A DNA stretch of 64,000 bases from Cellulomonas hominis (GCF_014201095.1 NZ_JACHDN010000001.1:682001-746000), one strand, 5' to 3'. Positions 53,846-62,863 are shown, counted from the first letter of the stretch. The notes: a model not told the origin generated them from the sequence alone. Made by a program: numbers and translations.

Positions 53846-55330
53846 CTGAGCCAGGACCACGGCCGGCTGCCGGTCGCCTCGTTCACCGAGCTCGACGCCC
53901 GGCGCCTCGGCCGGGTGCGGCGCTACTTCGCGCAGCACCCCCGGGCGTCGGACGTCGTCGTCTGCCTGGCGTTCGTGCTCGGCAGCATCTCGGAGGTCGG
54001 CGAGGGCGTCTCGAGCCTCGTCCAGGTGTCCGCCGAGCAGCGCGGCGCGGGCGCCGCGGTGGGCTCGATGGTGCTCACCGCGCTCGGGGTGGTGACGCTG
54101 TGGTTCCGCCGCCGGTGGCCGATCCGGGTCGCCGGGACGACGGCGCTGCTGGCCGTCGCGCACGTGCTGGTCGCGGGCGGGATCGGCGGCTTCGGGATGG
54201 GGTTCGCGCTGGCGCTCTACGTGGTGGCGGCGACCCGGCCGCAGCGCACCGGCTGGGTGGTGCTGGCGGGGGCCACCGTGCTCGTCACCGGGTCGCTGCT
54301 GGTGTGGGGTGTCGACGGCGCCACCGGGCGGACCGCGGCCCCGGTCGTCATCACCGCGCCCGACGGCACGGTGCTCGAGGACTCCGCCGGCCCGTCGACC
54401 GCGTCCGACGTGTCGACGTTCCTCGTGCTGGGCCTGATCGCCATGGCCGTGGGCGCGAACGTGCGGGGCCGGCGGCTGCACACCCGCAGCCTGGTGGACC
54501 GGCACCAGCAGCTCGTGGAGGCCGGCGAGCAGCAGACGAAGCTCGCCGCGGCCGCCGAGCAGACCCGCATCGCGCGGGAGATGCACGACGTGGTCGCGCA
54601 CGGCCTGACCGTGATGATCGCCCTGTCCGACGGCGCCCGGGTCGCGGTCCGCCGCTCCCCCGACGACGCGGAGCGGGCCCTGGACCTGCTCTCCGAGACC
54701 GGGCGCTCCGCGCTGGCGGACATGCGGCGGATGCTCGGCGTGCTGCGCGGCGCGGACGTCCCGCTGGAGCCGCAGCCCGGGACCCAGGACCTGGAGTCGC
54801 TGGTGCAGCAGTTCCGCGCCGCGGGGCTGACGGTGCACCTGACGACGGCCGGCCCGCCGCTGCCGTCCGACGCGGGGCTGGCGCTGACCGTGTACCGGGT
54901 GGTGCAGGAGTCGCTGACGAACGCGCTGCGGCACGCCGGCCCCGGCAGCCGGGTCGACGTCCTCGTCCGGCACGGCGAGAGCCGGGTGGGCATCGAGGTG
55001 GTGGACGACGGCAACGGCGCGGCGCCCGTGGCGGAGCCCCCGTCGGCCGGCCCCGGCCTGCGCGGCCGGCTCAGCGAGCGCCTGGGCACCACGCCCGAGG
55101 CGCGCACCGACGCGGACCCCGTGACGACGGCGGCGCCCGCACCGGTGCCGACGGTGCCCGGCGTGACGCCGCCGCCCGTGCGGACCGGCCGCGGCCTGGT
55201 GGGCATGCGGGAGCGCGCCGCGGTCTACCGTGGCACCGTGACCGCGGGTCCGTACCGCGCCGGCTGGCGCGTGCACGTGGAGCTGCGCACCGACGACACC
55301 GCCCCGACCGACCCCGAGGAGCACCCGTGA
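53846..55330 (+). CDS. Sensor histidine kinase (HisKA_3, NarL-type partner), CTG start
   Basis: 494 aa. N-terminal four- to six-helix membrane region, with a periplasmic loop around PVVITAPDGTVLEDSA, then a coiled segment and the H-box with phospho-acceptor His247 (REMHDVVAHGLT). The N-box VVQESLTNALRHA and D-box VEVVDDGNG-like IEVVDDGNG follow, then a Pro/Ala-rich insertion of about 50 residues before the G-box GRGLVGMRERA. The only start with a proper ribosome site is CTG 53846 (AGGAGG 5 nt upstream); the first GTG in frame is about 20 codons later. The stop overlaps the response regulator start (GTGA). Confidence 0.9.
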   Translation: MSQDHGRLPVASFTELDARRLGRVRRYFAQHPRASDVVVCLAFVLGSISEVGEGVSSLVQVSAEQRGAGAAVGSMVLTALGVVTLWFRRRWPIRVAGTTALLAVAHVLVAGGIGGFGMGFALALYVVAATRPQRTGWVVLAGATVLVTGSLLVWGVDGATGRTAAPVVITAPDGTVLEDSAGPSTASDVSTFLVLGLIAMAVGANVRGRRLHTRSLVDRHQQLVEAGEQQTKLAAAAEQTRIAREMHDVVAHGLTVMIALSDGARVAVRRSPDDAERALDLLSETGRSALADMRRMLGVLRGADVPLEPQPGTQDLESLVQQFRAAGLTVHLTTAGPPLPSDAGLALTVYRVVQESLTNALRHAGPGSRVDVLVRHGESRVGIEVVDDGNGAAPVAEPPSAGPGLRGRLSERLGTTPEARTDADPVTTAAPAPVPTVPGVTPPPVRTGRGLVGMRERAAVYRGTVTAGPYRAGWRVHVELRTDDTAPTDPEEHP

Positions 55331-56019
55331 CCGAGACCCCCGCGCGCAGCGGGCCGATCCGGGTGCTGCTGGTCGACGACCAAGCCCTGCTACGGATGGG
55401 CTTCCGCCTGGTGCTGGACGACGAGGAGGACCTGACCGTCGTCGGGGAGGCCGGCGACGGCACGGAGGCCCTGCGGCAGGTCGCGGCGCTCGAGCCCGAC
55501 GTCGTGCTGATGGACGTCCGGATGCCCGGGATGAACGGCATCGAGGCGACCGAGCGGATCGTGGCGTCCGGGGCGTCCTCCCGGGTGCTCATCCTCACGA
55601 CGTTCGACCTGGACGAGTACGCGTTCGCCGCGCTGCGCGCCGGGGCCAGCGGCTTCCTGCTCAAGGACGCCCGGCCGGCGGAGCTCACGGCCGCGATCCG
55701 CGCGGTGGCCACCGGTGACGCCGTGGTGTCGCCGCGGGTCACCCGCCGGATGCTCGAGCTGTTCGCCGAGGAGCTGCCGGGCGAGGGACCCGCCGAGGCC
55801 CCGCGGGGGGACGCGCGGCTGGCCGAGCTCACCCAGCGCGAGCGCGAGGTGCTGCTCGCCGTGGCGGAGGGGCTGTCGAACGCGGAGGTCGCCGAGCGGC
55901 TGTTCCTGTCGGAGGCCACCGTGAAGACCCACGTGGGGCGGATCCTCGCGAAGCTCGGCGTGCGGGACCGGGTGCAGGCCGTGGTGTTCGCGTACGAGTC
56001 GGGCCTCGTCGGTCGCTGA
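55327..56019 (+). CDS. NarL/LuxR-family response regulator
   Basis: 230 aa. Receiver domain with acidic pair Asp17-Asp18 (LLVDDQALLR), phospho-acceptor Asp63 (VVLMDVRMPGMNG), Thr in LTTFD and Lys in LLKDARP. A LuxR-type helix-turn-helix follows (LTQREREVLLAVAEGLSNAEVAERLFLSEATVKTHVGRILAKLGVRDRVQAVVFAYESGLV). Translationally coupled to its kinase by GTGA. Confidence 0.97.
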   Translation: MTETPARSGPIRVLLVDDQALLRMGFRLVLDDEEDLTVVGEAGDGTEALRQVAALEPDVVLMDVRMPGMNGIEATERIVASGASSRVLILTTFDLDEYAFAALRAGASGFLLKDARPAELTAAIRAVATGDAVVSPRVTRRMLELFAEELPGEGPAEAPRGDARLAELTQREREVLLAVAEGLSNAEVAERLFLSEATVKTHVGRILAKLGVRDRVQAVVFAYESGLVGR

Positions 56020-56061
56020 CGCGGCGCCGGCCGGGCGCGGCGCCGGCCGTGGCGCGGCGGC

Positions 56062-57294
56062 TCAGGCCTCGCCGATCGCCTCCTCCGGCGTGCCCTCCAC
56101 CGCCCGGGCCGCGCGGTCCCACTGCCGCCAGGTCAGGCGCTCCCCCACCGCGGTCGCCATGCCCTGGCCCTTCCAGGCGAACACCGCCACGCCGACGACC
56201 AGCACGCCGGCACCGACCCAGTAGGGCGCGGTCGCGCTCAGCGGGTGCAGCAGGCCGGCGATCACCGGCGCCGGCGCGGCGAAGCCCCAGCGGACCAGGT
56301 TGAACGCGGCCGTCGTCGTCCGGCGCTCGGCACCGCCGATGCCGAGCGCGAGGTCGGTGAGGTTGGCGTTCGCGATGCCCATGCACACGCCGGCGAGCAC
56401 GAGCACGGCCACGGACTCCGCGGTGCCGGCGCTGGTCGCGAGCAGCACCAGGGCGACCAGCAGGCCGGCGAGCGCGACGCCGACGGTGGCCACGGCCCCG
56501 ACGCGGTGCGCGAGGCGGTGGCCGACGACCAGGATGCCCACGGCGAGCCCGACGCCCCAGGCGGTGAACACCAGGCCGAGCGGGACGACGTCGAGCCCGA
56601 GGAAGACCGGGGTGTAGCCCAGCACGACGAAGAACACGAAGTTGTACGCGGCGGTCACGACGCACAGCGTGCGGAACGCGGGCCGGCGGTACGGCTGCAC
56701 CACGTCGCGCAGCCGCAGCGGGGTCGGCGGGTCCTGCGGGTCGCGGAGCCGGGTGATGGACATCGCCAGCGCGACGAGCATGAACACGCCGCACGCGGCG
56801 AACGGCACCCGCCAGGAGATCTGCCCGAGCAGGCCGCCGATCAGCGGGCCGACCGCGAAGCCGAGTCCGACGCAGGTCTCGAACAGCTCGACCACCCACT
56901 CGCGGTCGGAGGCGAGCGCGACGAGCAGCACCATCGCGGTGGCGAAGAACATGGCGTTGCCCAGCCCCCAGAGCCCGCGCAGCACGGCGAGCTCCGCGAT
57001 GTTCCCCGACAGCGCGGCGAGCACCGCGGCGGCCGCCACGACCGTGACGCCCGTCGCGAGCACGGCGCGGTAGCCGAACCGGCCGGTCGCGATGACGGCC
57101 GGGATCATGCCGACCGCCATGACGACGAGGTAGGCGGTGAACAGCAGCTCGATCTGCCAGGTGGACGCGCCGATCTCGGCGCCGATGACCGGCAGGATCG
57201 GGTCCACCACGGCGATGCCGGCGATCGCGAAGAACGCGGTGAGGGCGGTGGCGTAGATGGCGGTGCGGTGCGGTTCGGGGTGCCGGCTGGGCAT
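56062..57294 (-). CDS. MFS transporter (drug:H+ antiporter-like)
   Basis: 410 aa, twelve predicted helices. VDPILPVIGAEIGAS after helix one and the loop 2-3 motif GRFGYRAVLATG fit the DHA1 group of major facilitator efflux proteins; GLGFAVGPLIGGLLG resembles motif C of antiporters. ATG at 57294 with GAGG upstream. Divergent from a MarR regulator with a shared dyad operator, so probably a ligand-inducible efflux pump. Confidence 0.92.
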   Translation of the reverse strand: MPSRHPEPHRTAIYATALTAFFAIAGIAVVDPILPVIGAEIGASTWQIELLFTAYLVVMAVGMIPAVIATGRFGYRAVLATGVTVVAAAAVLAALSGNIAELAVLRGLWGLGNAMFFATAMVLLVALASDREWVVELFETCVGLGFAVGPLIGGLLGQISWRVPFAACGVFMLVALAMSITRLRDPQDPPTPLRLRDVVQPYRRPAFRTLCVVTAAYNFVFFVVLGYTPVFLGLDVVPLGLVFTAWGVGLAVGILVVGHRLAHRVGAVATVGVALAGLLVALVLLATSAGTAESVAVLVLAGVCMGIANANLTDLALGIGGAERRTTTAAFNLVRWGFAAPAPVIAGLLHPLSATAPYWVGAGVLVVGVAVFAWKGQGMATAVGERLTWRQWDRAARAVEGTPEEAIGEA

Positions 57295-57324
57295 GCGGGT
57301 TCCTCGGGAGTCGGCGGCGGGGTT

Positions 57325-57343
57325 TATCTGCATCATACAGATA
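57325..57343. promoter_or_regulatory. MarR operator between MFS and marR genes
   Basis: TATCTG-CATCATA-CAGATA: perfect 6-bp arms with a 7-bp spacer, an A/T-rich island in the 104-bp divergent gap. The ATCTG/CAGAT half-site is typical for MarR dimers. Confidence 0.8.
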
Positions 57344-57398
57344 TCGTCCCCAGGACGCCGTGGCAGACTGCGCACGGCCGACCGACGCGAGGGGACCC

Positions 57399-57851
57399 AT
57401 GGACGACGCCGTGCGCACGATCGAGGCCCAGGTGGCCATGCTGCTGCGCCTGTCCGACCGCACCCGCCGCTCGGCCACGCGCCGGTCGGGCGAGCTCGAG
57501 CGCTCCGCGTACCTCGTGCTCGGCGTGCTCGTGGAGGGCGGCGCGGCCAGCGTGAACGCGATCGCGGACGCGCTGCGCCTCGACCCGTCCACGGTGACCC
57601 GCCAGGTGCTCGCGATGGAGCAGGCCGGGCACGTGACGCGCGGGACCGACCCCGCGGACGGCCGGGTGACCGTCGTGGCCGCGACCCCCGAGGGGGTGGC
57701 CGCCCTCGGGCGCACCCGGGACGAGCGCGCCCGGCTGTACGGGGAGATCCTCGCGACGTGGACGGACGGCGACCGCGCCGACCTGGCCCGGCTGCTCACG
57801 CGGCTGAACGCCGACGTCGACACCTGGGGCCGTGCCCACCCGGGTCGCTGA
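57399..57851 (+). CDS. MarR-family transcriptional regulator
   Basis: 150 aa. Winged helix with LERSAYLVLGVLVEGGAASVNAIADALRLDPSTVTRQVLAMEQAGHVTRG and wing TDPADGRVTVVAATPEG. ATG with GAGGGG 4 nt upstream. Expected to repress the divergent MFS pump gene and itself through the palindrome at 57325-57343. Confidence 0.94.
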   Translation: MDDAVRTIEAQVAMLLRLSDRTRRSATRRSGELERSAYLVLGVLVEGGAASVNAIADALRLDPSTVTRQVLAMEQAGHVTRGTDPADGRVTVVAATPEGVAALGRTRDERARLYGEILATWTDGDRADLARLLTRLNADVDTWGRAHPGR

Positions 57852-57996
57852 AGGGGTTCGCCGCGGGTCTGCGTGACGTCCCGCGCCGCGAGCACCTACG
57901 CTCGACCACGGCGCACCGGCCACGCCCCCGGGCCGTGGCGCCCGCGAACCCGCGCCGCTCCCGTCCGGCACCCGACCACCCGGAAGGTGCTCCCGC

Positions 57997-58908
57997 GTGA
58001 CCTCATCCGACCCCGCCGTCGACCCCGCCGCCCCGCCGCGCAAGGGCCGCACCGCGCTGCGCGCGACCGTCCTGCGCACCGAGCACCTCACGCCGGCCAT
58101 GGTCCGCGTCACGCTCGGCGGCCCCGGTCTGGCCGGGTTCGCGCCGTCGCCGTACGCCGACTCGTACGTCAAGCTCGTGCTGCTCCCGGGCGTCGGCCGC
58201 ACGCCGTCCGGCGCCGACGTCCTGGCGGCGTGGACCACCCCGGAGGGCGTCGTGGACCTCGCGGCCGCCCGGGAGGCGCTGCCGCCCGAGCACCAGCCGC
58301 GGCTGCGGACGTACACCGTGCGCGCCTACGACGACCTGGAGCTCACCGTCACGCTGGACGTGGTGGTCCACGGCGCCGAGGGGCTCGCCGGGCCCTGGGC
58401 CGCCACCGCGCTGCCGGGCGACGAGATCGCCGTGGTCGGCCCCGGCGGCGGGTACAGCCCGGACGTGACGGCCGACCACCACCTGCTGGTCGGGGACGCC
58501 TCGGCGCTGCCGGCGGTCGCCGTCGCGCTGGAGCGGCTCTCCGACGACGCCGCCGGGGTCGCGGTGCTCGAGGTCGCCGACCGGGCGGAGGAGGTCCCGC
58601 TGCGCGTGCCCGACGGCGTCGCGCTGCGCTGGGTGCACACGGGCGACGCCGCCCCCGGCGCGCGGCTGGTCGAGGCCGTGCGGGCGCTGCCCTGGCCGGG
58701 CGGCCGGGTGCACGCCTTCGTGCACGGCGAGGCGGGCGCGGTCCGCGAGCTGCGGCACCACCTGCGCGTCGAGCGCGGGCTCGCCACGGGCGACCTGTCG
58801 ATCTCCGGCTACTGGCGGCTCGGCGCGGACGACGAGGGCTGGCGCGCCGGCAAGCGCGAGTGGCTGCGCCGCATCGAGGACGACGAGGCGGCCGCGGGGC
58901 TGGACTGA
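57997..58908 (+). CDS. Siderophore-interacting protein (FAD-dependent ferric reductase type)
   Basis: 303 aa. N-terminal FAD-binding barrel with LRTYTVRAYD (the RxYT flavin motif) and VDLAA..VVHGAEGLAGPWA, then NAD(P)H-like domain and the C-terminal GYWRLGADDEGWRAGKREW, which is diagnostic of the SIP family. It releases iron from imported ferric siderophores. GTG start with GGAAGG upstream. Its stop is one base from the stop of the convergent TusA-like gene. Confidence 0.94.
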   Translation: MTSSDPAVDPAAPPRKGRTALRATVLRTEHLTPAMVRVTLGGPGLAGFAPSPYADSYVKLVLLPGVGRTPSGADVLAAWTTPEGVVDLAAAREALPPEHQPRLRTYTVRAYDDLELTVTLDVVVHGAEGLAGPWAATALPGDEIAVVGPGGGYSPDVTADHHLLVGDASALPAVAVALERLSDDAAGVAVLEVADRAEEVPLRVPDGVALRWVHTGDAAPGARLVEAVRALPWPGGRVHAFVHGEAGAVRELRHHLRVERGLATGDLSISGYWRLGADDEGWRAGKREWLRRIEDDEAAAGLD

Positions 58909-58909
58909 G

Positions 58910-59200
58910 TCAGCCGTCCGCGGCGCCGCCCGCGGCCAGGTGCCAGGGCCGCTCCGGGTCCGTGGCCCGCGCCCCGGCCACCACCTCGACGGCGTAGGTC
59001 GCCGGCGGCGGGCCGTCCGGCACGGGCCCGAGGTAGCGGTGGCCGGTCAGCCGGCACCACGCGGGCAGGTCGACCGGTGCGACCGGGTCGGACGTCGTCA
59101 GGTGCACGACGGTGCCGGGCGCGAGCTCGCGGGCGCGGTCGCGCAGCAGCACGAGCAGCCGCGCGCAGCCCAGGTCCCCGCCGTCGATGTGCACCGTCAC
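58910..59200 (-). CDS. TusA/SirA-like protein with altered active site
   Basis: 96 aa. IDGGDLGCARLLVLLRDRARELAPGTVVHLTTSDPVAPVDLPAWCRLTGHRYLG follows TusA-family sequence closely: the Cys is kept, but the CPxP signature reads CARL, so both prolines are lost. A further Cys in PAWC matches the secondary cysteine of many family members. TusA proteins relay persulfide sulfur to tRNA thiolation or cofactor pathways. The start GTG follows TACGGT by 8 nt. Confidence 0.87.
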   Translation of the reverse strand: MTVHIDGGDLGCARLLVLLRDRARELAPGTVVHLTTSDPVAPVDLPAWCRLTGHRYLGPVPDGPPPATYAVEVVAGARATDPERPWHLAAGGAADG

Positions 59201-59208
59201 GGGAGCCG

Positions 59209-59214
59209 ACCGTA
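59209..59214 (-). promoter_or_regulatory. Leaderless-type -10 hexamer for the TusA-like gene
   Basis: TACGGT on the minus strand, 8 nt before the GTG at 59200. Confidence 0.5.
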
Positions 59215-59219
59215 CCCGC

Positions 59220-59903
59220 TCAGCGCTGGTGCACGACCCCCGCGACGAGGCCGGCCGCGACCTCCCGGGTGTCCCGGTGGGTCGCCGCGGAGCGCAGGTA
59301 CGCCAGCGCCTCGGTGGCGTCGCAGTGCCGCTGCGCCATCACGACGCCGACGGCCCGGTCGATCAGCGGCTGGGAGCGGCTGCACGCGAGCAGGTCGTCC
59401 ATCGTGTGCGCGAGGGCGATCACCTCGTCGCGCGCGACGACGACGGACGCGATGCCCTCCGCGAGGCCGACCGCCCGCGTCGCGGCGGTCCCCCAGACGC
59501 ACGGGCGCCGGCCGTACAACGACAGGTAGACGGTGACGTCCCGGTGCGTGCCGGTGACCACCGCCGCCGACCGGTAGCCCTGCACGCGGCACGCGTGCGC
59601 CCACACCGGCCAGCGGGCGGTGGCCGCGGCGTCGTCCAGGTCCTCGATCAGCACCGGCCCGGCCGTCGTCCGCACGTCGTAGCGCGGGCCCTGGCGGTGC
59701 CGGTCCTGCGCCGCGTCGCAGCGCGCGGCGGACACCGAGGCGGCGGCCAGCCAGCGGTCCAGGCCCCGGACGGTCGCGGTGGCGCACGCGTGCGCGTCCA
59801 CCCCGAGCGTGCGCCCGGCCTGCGTGGTGAGGGTGTGGATCAGTGCGTCGAGCGAGGCGTCGGCGTCCAGCCGCACGGCCTCGTCGGACCCCTGGACGGA
59901 CAT
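59220..59903 (-). CDS. GAF and ANTAR domain protein
   Basis: 227 aa. A GAF-like sensor (about residues 20-155) precedes a C-terminal ANTAR RNA-binding domain (SQPLIDRAVGVVMAQRHCDATEALAYLRSAA...). ANTAR proteins bind paired hairpins in nascent mRNA and prevent termination when activated. The expected target is not visible nearby. It is one of three related genes in the last 5 kb. Confidence 0.92.
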   Translation of the reverse strand: MSVQGSDEAVRLDADASLDALIHTLTTQAGRTLGVDAHACATATVRGLDRWLAAASVSAARCDAAQDRHRQGPRYDVRTTAGPVLIEDLDDAAATARWPVWAHACRVQGYRSAAVVTGTHRDVTVYLSLYGRRPCVWGTAATRAVGLAEGIASVVVARDEVIALAHTMDDLLACSRSQPLIDRAVGVVMAQRHCDATEALAYLRSAATHRDTREVAAGLVAGVVHQR

Positions 59904-60024
59904 GCTCGATCACCCCGGCGTCGTCGCGCGAAGGCTGCGCGCTCCTGCACAGGGGGCAAGGCTGGACCCTTCCGGCCGGGTCCGCCACCGCTCGCGCGGC
60001 GCCGCGGCGCCACCAGCGCGTTCG

Positions 60025-60050
60025 TCTACCTACCACTTGGTAGGTAGAGT
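60025..60050 (+). promoter_or_regulatory. TetR-type operator over the beta-galactosidase promoter
   Basis: Perfect inverted repeat with 11-bp arms TCTACCTACCA (60025-60035) and complement (60038-60048) around two bases. The right arm overlaps TAGAGT (60045-60050), a likely -10. The size fits a TetR dimer site, and a TetR gene follows the enzyme gene. Confidence 0.88.
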
Positions 60051-60128
60051 GGCGACCGGTCCGACGGCGGACCGGCCGGACCCCGCGCACGCGCGCCGCC
60101 CGGCGATCGCGCGACGAAGGGTGAACCG

Positions 60129-62165
60129 GTGGACGAGCTGCTGTTCGGTGCGGCGTACTACGACGAGTACCTGCCGACGGACCGCATCGCGACGGACGTC
60201 GAGATGATGCGGGCGGCCGGCATCACGGTCGTCCGGATCGCGGAGTCGACGTGGAGCACGCTGGAACCCCAGCCGGGGGTGTTCGACTTCACGCACGTCG
60301 ACCGCGCGCTCGACGCGTTCGAGGCCGCCGGGATCCACGTGATCGTGGGCACCCCGACGTACGCGGTGCCGGCGTGGCTGGTCGCCTCGTACCCCGACGT
60401 GCTCGCGGTGACGGACGCGGGCGAGGGGCGGTACGGCGCTCGGCAGATCATGGACATCACCAACCCGGCGTACCTGCTGCACGCGGAGCGGGTCATCCGC
60501 GCGCTCCTGGCGCACACCGCGCCGCGGCCGGGCGTCATCGGGTTCCAGGTCGACAACGAGACGAAGCACTACGGCACGGCCGGGCCCGCCGTGCAGCGCC
60601 GGTTCGTGAAGCACCTCCGGGAGGAGTTCGGCGGTGACCTCGACGCGCTCAACGCCGCCTTCGGGCTCGACTACTGGTCGAACCGCGTGGACGCGTGGGA
60701 GGACTTCCCGGACGTGCGCGGCACGGTCAACGGCTCCCTCGGCGCGGCGTTCGACCGGTTCCGCCGCGGCCTGGTCGAGGAGTTCCTCGCCTGGCAGGCC
60801 GGCATCGTCCGCGAATACGCGCGCCCCGGCCAGTTCGTCACGCAGAACTTCGACTTCGACTGGACCCCCGGCTGGTCGTACGGGCTGCAGCCGGCCGTCG
60901 ACCACTTCCGGGCCGCCGCCGCGGTGGACGTGGCCGGCGTGGACATCTACCACCCGACGCAGTCCCGGCTCACCGGCAAGGAGATCGCGTTCGGCGGGGA
61001 CATGACCCGCTCGATCAAGGGCGGGGCCAACTACCTGGTGCTGGAGACCCAGGCGCAGGGGCAGCTCGCGTGGCTCCCCTACCCGGGGCAGCTGCGGCTC
61101 CAGGCGTACAGCCACCTCGCCTCCGGCGCGGACGGCGTCCTGTACTGGCACTGGCACTCCCTCCACCACTCCTTCGAGACGTACTGGAAGGGCCTGCTCT
61201 CGCACGACCTGGCGAGCAACCCGACGTACGAGGAGGCCGGCGTCTTCGGCCGGGAGGCCGCCCGGGTCGGCGGGTCGCTGCTCCACCTGCGCAAGCACAA
61301 CCGGGTCGCCGTCATGGTGAGCAACGAGGCGCTGACCGCCCTGCGCTGGTTCACGCTCGAGACCGGCTTCATCGACGGGGTGTTCGGGTCGTCGGCCGGC
61401 TACAACGACGTGCTGCGCTGGGTCTACGACGCGCTGTTCGACCTGAACGCCGAGGTCGACTTCGTGCCCGCCGACGACGCGGACCTCGGACGGTACGACG
61501 TGCTCGTCGTGCCCGCGCTGTACGCCGCGCCGCAGGCGACCGTCGACCGGCTGGACGCGTACGTCCGGGGCGGCGGGCACCTGGTCACGACGTTCCGCAC
61601 GGCCGTCGCCGACGAGCACCTGGCCGTCTGGCACGACACCGCCCCGCACGGCCTGACCGGGGTGACCGGCGCCACGTACAACCAGTTCACCGTCCCGGAC
61701 GGCGTCGGGCTGACCCTGCACGGCGACCTGGCCGGCGCGGCCGGCGCCGAGGCGGGGGCGCGGACGTTCCTCGAGCTGCTGCGGCCGGACGGGGCCGAGG
61801 TGCTGGCGTCCTACGACCACCCGGCGTGGGACGGGTACGCCGCGGTCACCCGGCACCGCACCGGGTCCGGGTCGCTGACCCACCTCGGCACCATGACCTC
61901 GCCGGAGCTGCTCCGGGCCGTGCTGGGCCTCGTGCTCCGTGACGCCGGGGTGGCCGACTGGGCGCAGGACCTCGCCGGCACGGTCACGGTGCGGCGCGGG
62001 ACCAACGCGGCGGGGCGCGCGATCACGTACCTGCTGAACTACTCGGCCGAGCCGGTGACGTTCGCCGCGCCGGTCACGGGCCGGTCGGTCCTCGCCGGCG
62101 CCGACGTCGTCGCGGGCGCCGAGGTCACCGTCGGCGCGTGGGACCTGCTCGTGCTCGAGTCCTGA
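60129..62165 (+). CDS. Glycoside hydrolase family 42 beta-galactosidase
   Basis: 678 aa, normal GH42 length. Catalytic barrel with the acid/base Glu144 (IGFQVDNETKHYG) and the nucleophile Glu306 (NYLVLETQAQG), a trimerisation domain with a glutamine-amidotransferase-like fold (YDVLVVPALYAA), and a short C-terminal beta domain. No signal peptide, so it acts on imported galactosides or galacto-oligosaccharides. GTG start with GAAGGGT upstream. The promoter carries a TetR-type palindrome, and the TetR gene lies directly downstream. Confidence 0.96.
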   Translation: MDELLFGAAYYDEYLPTDRIATDVEMMRAAGITVVRIAESTWSTLEPQPGVFDFTHVDRALDAFEAAGIHVIVGTPTYAVPAWLVASYPDVLAVTDAGEGRYGARQIMDITNPAYLLHAERVIRALLAHTAPRPGVIGFQVDNETKHYGTAGPAVQRRFVKHLREEFGGDLDALNAAFGLDYWSNRVDAWEDFPDVRGTVNGSLGAAFDRFRRGLVEEFLAWQAGIVREYARPGQFVTQNFDFDWTPGWSYGLQPAVDHFRAAAAVDVAGVDIYHPTQSRLTGKEIAFGGDMTRSIKGGANYLVLETQAQGQLAWLPYPGQLRLQAYSHLASGADGVLYWHWHSLHHSFETYWKGLLSHDLASNPTYEEAGVFGREAARVGGSLLHLRKHNRVAVMVSNEALTALRWFTLETGFIDGVFGSSAGYNDVLRWVYDALFDLNAEVDFVPADDADLGRYDVLVVPALYAAPQATVDRLDAYVRGGGHLVTTFRTAVADEHLAVWHDTAPHGLTGVTGATYNQFTVPDGVGLTLHGDLAGAAGAEAGARTFLELLRPDGAEVLASYDHPAWDGYAAVTRHRTGSGSLTHLGTMTSPELLRAVLGLVLRDAGVADWAQDLAGTVTVRRGTNAAGRAITYLLNYSAEPVTFAAPVTGRSVLAGADVVAGAEVTVGAWDLLVLES

Positions 62166-62183
62166 CCCGCGCCGCGGGGGCGC

Positions 62184-62189
62184 TAGGGT
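62184..62189 (+). promoter_or_regulatory. Leaderless-type -10 hexamer for the tetR gene
   Basis: TAGGGT, 8 nt before the GTG at 62198, giving the regulator its own promoter. Confidence 0.55.
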
Positions 62190-62197
62190 CGCTCGCG

Positions 62198-62863
62198 GTG
62201 ACGACGGGAGCGGGAGACGTGGCGACGACGCAGGACGACCGGCCGCGCAAGCGGGTGCGGCTGACCCCCGAGCAGCGGATCGCGCAGATCCTCGAGGCCG
62301 GGACCCGGCTGGTCGCCCAGCACGGGTTCTACGGCGTCTCCCTCCAGGACGTGGCGCGGGAGGTCGGCATCACCCAGGCCGGCCTGCTGCACCACGTCGG
62401 CAGCAAGGAGGGGCTGCTGGAGCTGCTGGTCACCCAGCGGTACGACCGGCGCAACACCCCCGAGGACTACCTCGCGAGCGGCGACCCCGCCGCCACGCAC
62501 CCCGGCGGCCCGTCGCTGCCCGGGTACTTCCGGTTCCTCGTCGACCGCAACGCCGAGCGGCCCGAGCTGATGAAGCTCTACATGGTGCTCGGGGCCGAGG
62601 CCGCGTCGCCCGAGCACCCCGCGCACGCGTACTTCGCGGACCGGCCGGACGCGGTCTGGGACCTGTACCGGCGGACGCCGTGGCGGCTGCCCCCGGAGGT
62701 GGGGCCGTTCGACGGGCTCCGCGACCTCGTGGAGATGACCATCGAGGCCATGGACGGCGCGCAGGTGCGCGCCTTCCGGCGGCCCGCCGTGGACCTCCGC
62801 GCGGAGTGGGCGCGGTTCGAGCGGGTGCTCTACCCGTCCCCGGTCTGGGACGGGTACCGCTGA
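62198..62863 (+). CDS. TetR-family transcriptional regulator
   Basis: 221 aa. N-terminal helix-turn-helix RIAQILEAGTRLVAQHGFYGVSLQDVAREVGITQAGLLHHVGSKEGLLELLV is a canonical TetR DNA-binding domain; the rest is a ligand-binding domain with LPGYFRFLVDRNAERPELMKLYMVL. GTG 62198 chosen from the -10 spacing; a GTG at 62219 is an alternative. It very likely represses the GH42 gene through the 24-bp palindrome at 60025-60048. Confidence 0.94.
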   Translation: MTTGAGDVATTQDDRPRKRVRLTPEQRIAQILEAGTRLVAQHGFYGVSLQDVAREVGITQAGLLHHVGSKEGLLELLVTQRYDRRNTPEDYLASGDPAATHPGGPSLPGYFRFLVDRNAERPELMKLYMVLGAEAASPEHPAHAYFADRPDAVWDLYRRTPWRLPPEVGPFDGLRDLVEMTIEAMDGAQVRAFRRPAVDLRAEWARFERVLYPSPVWDGYR

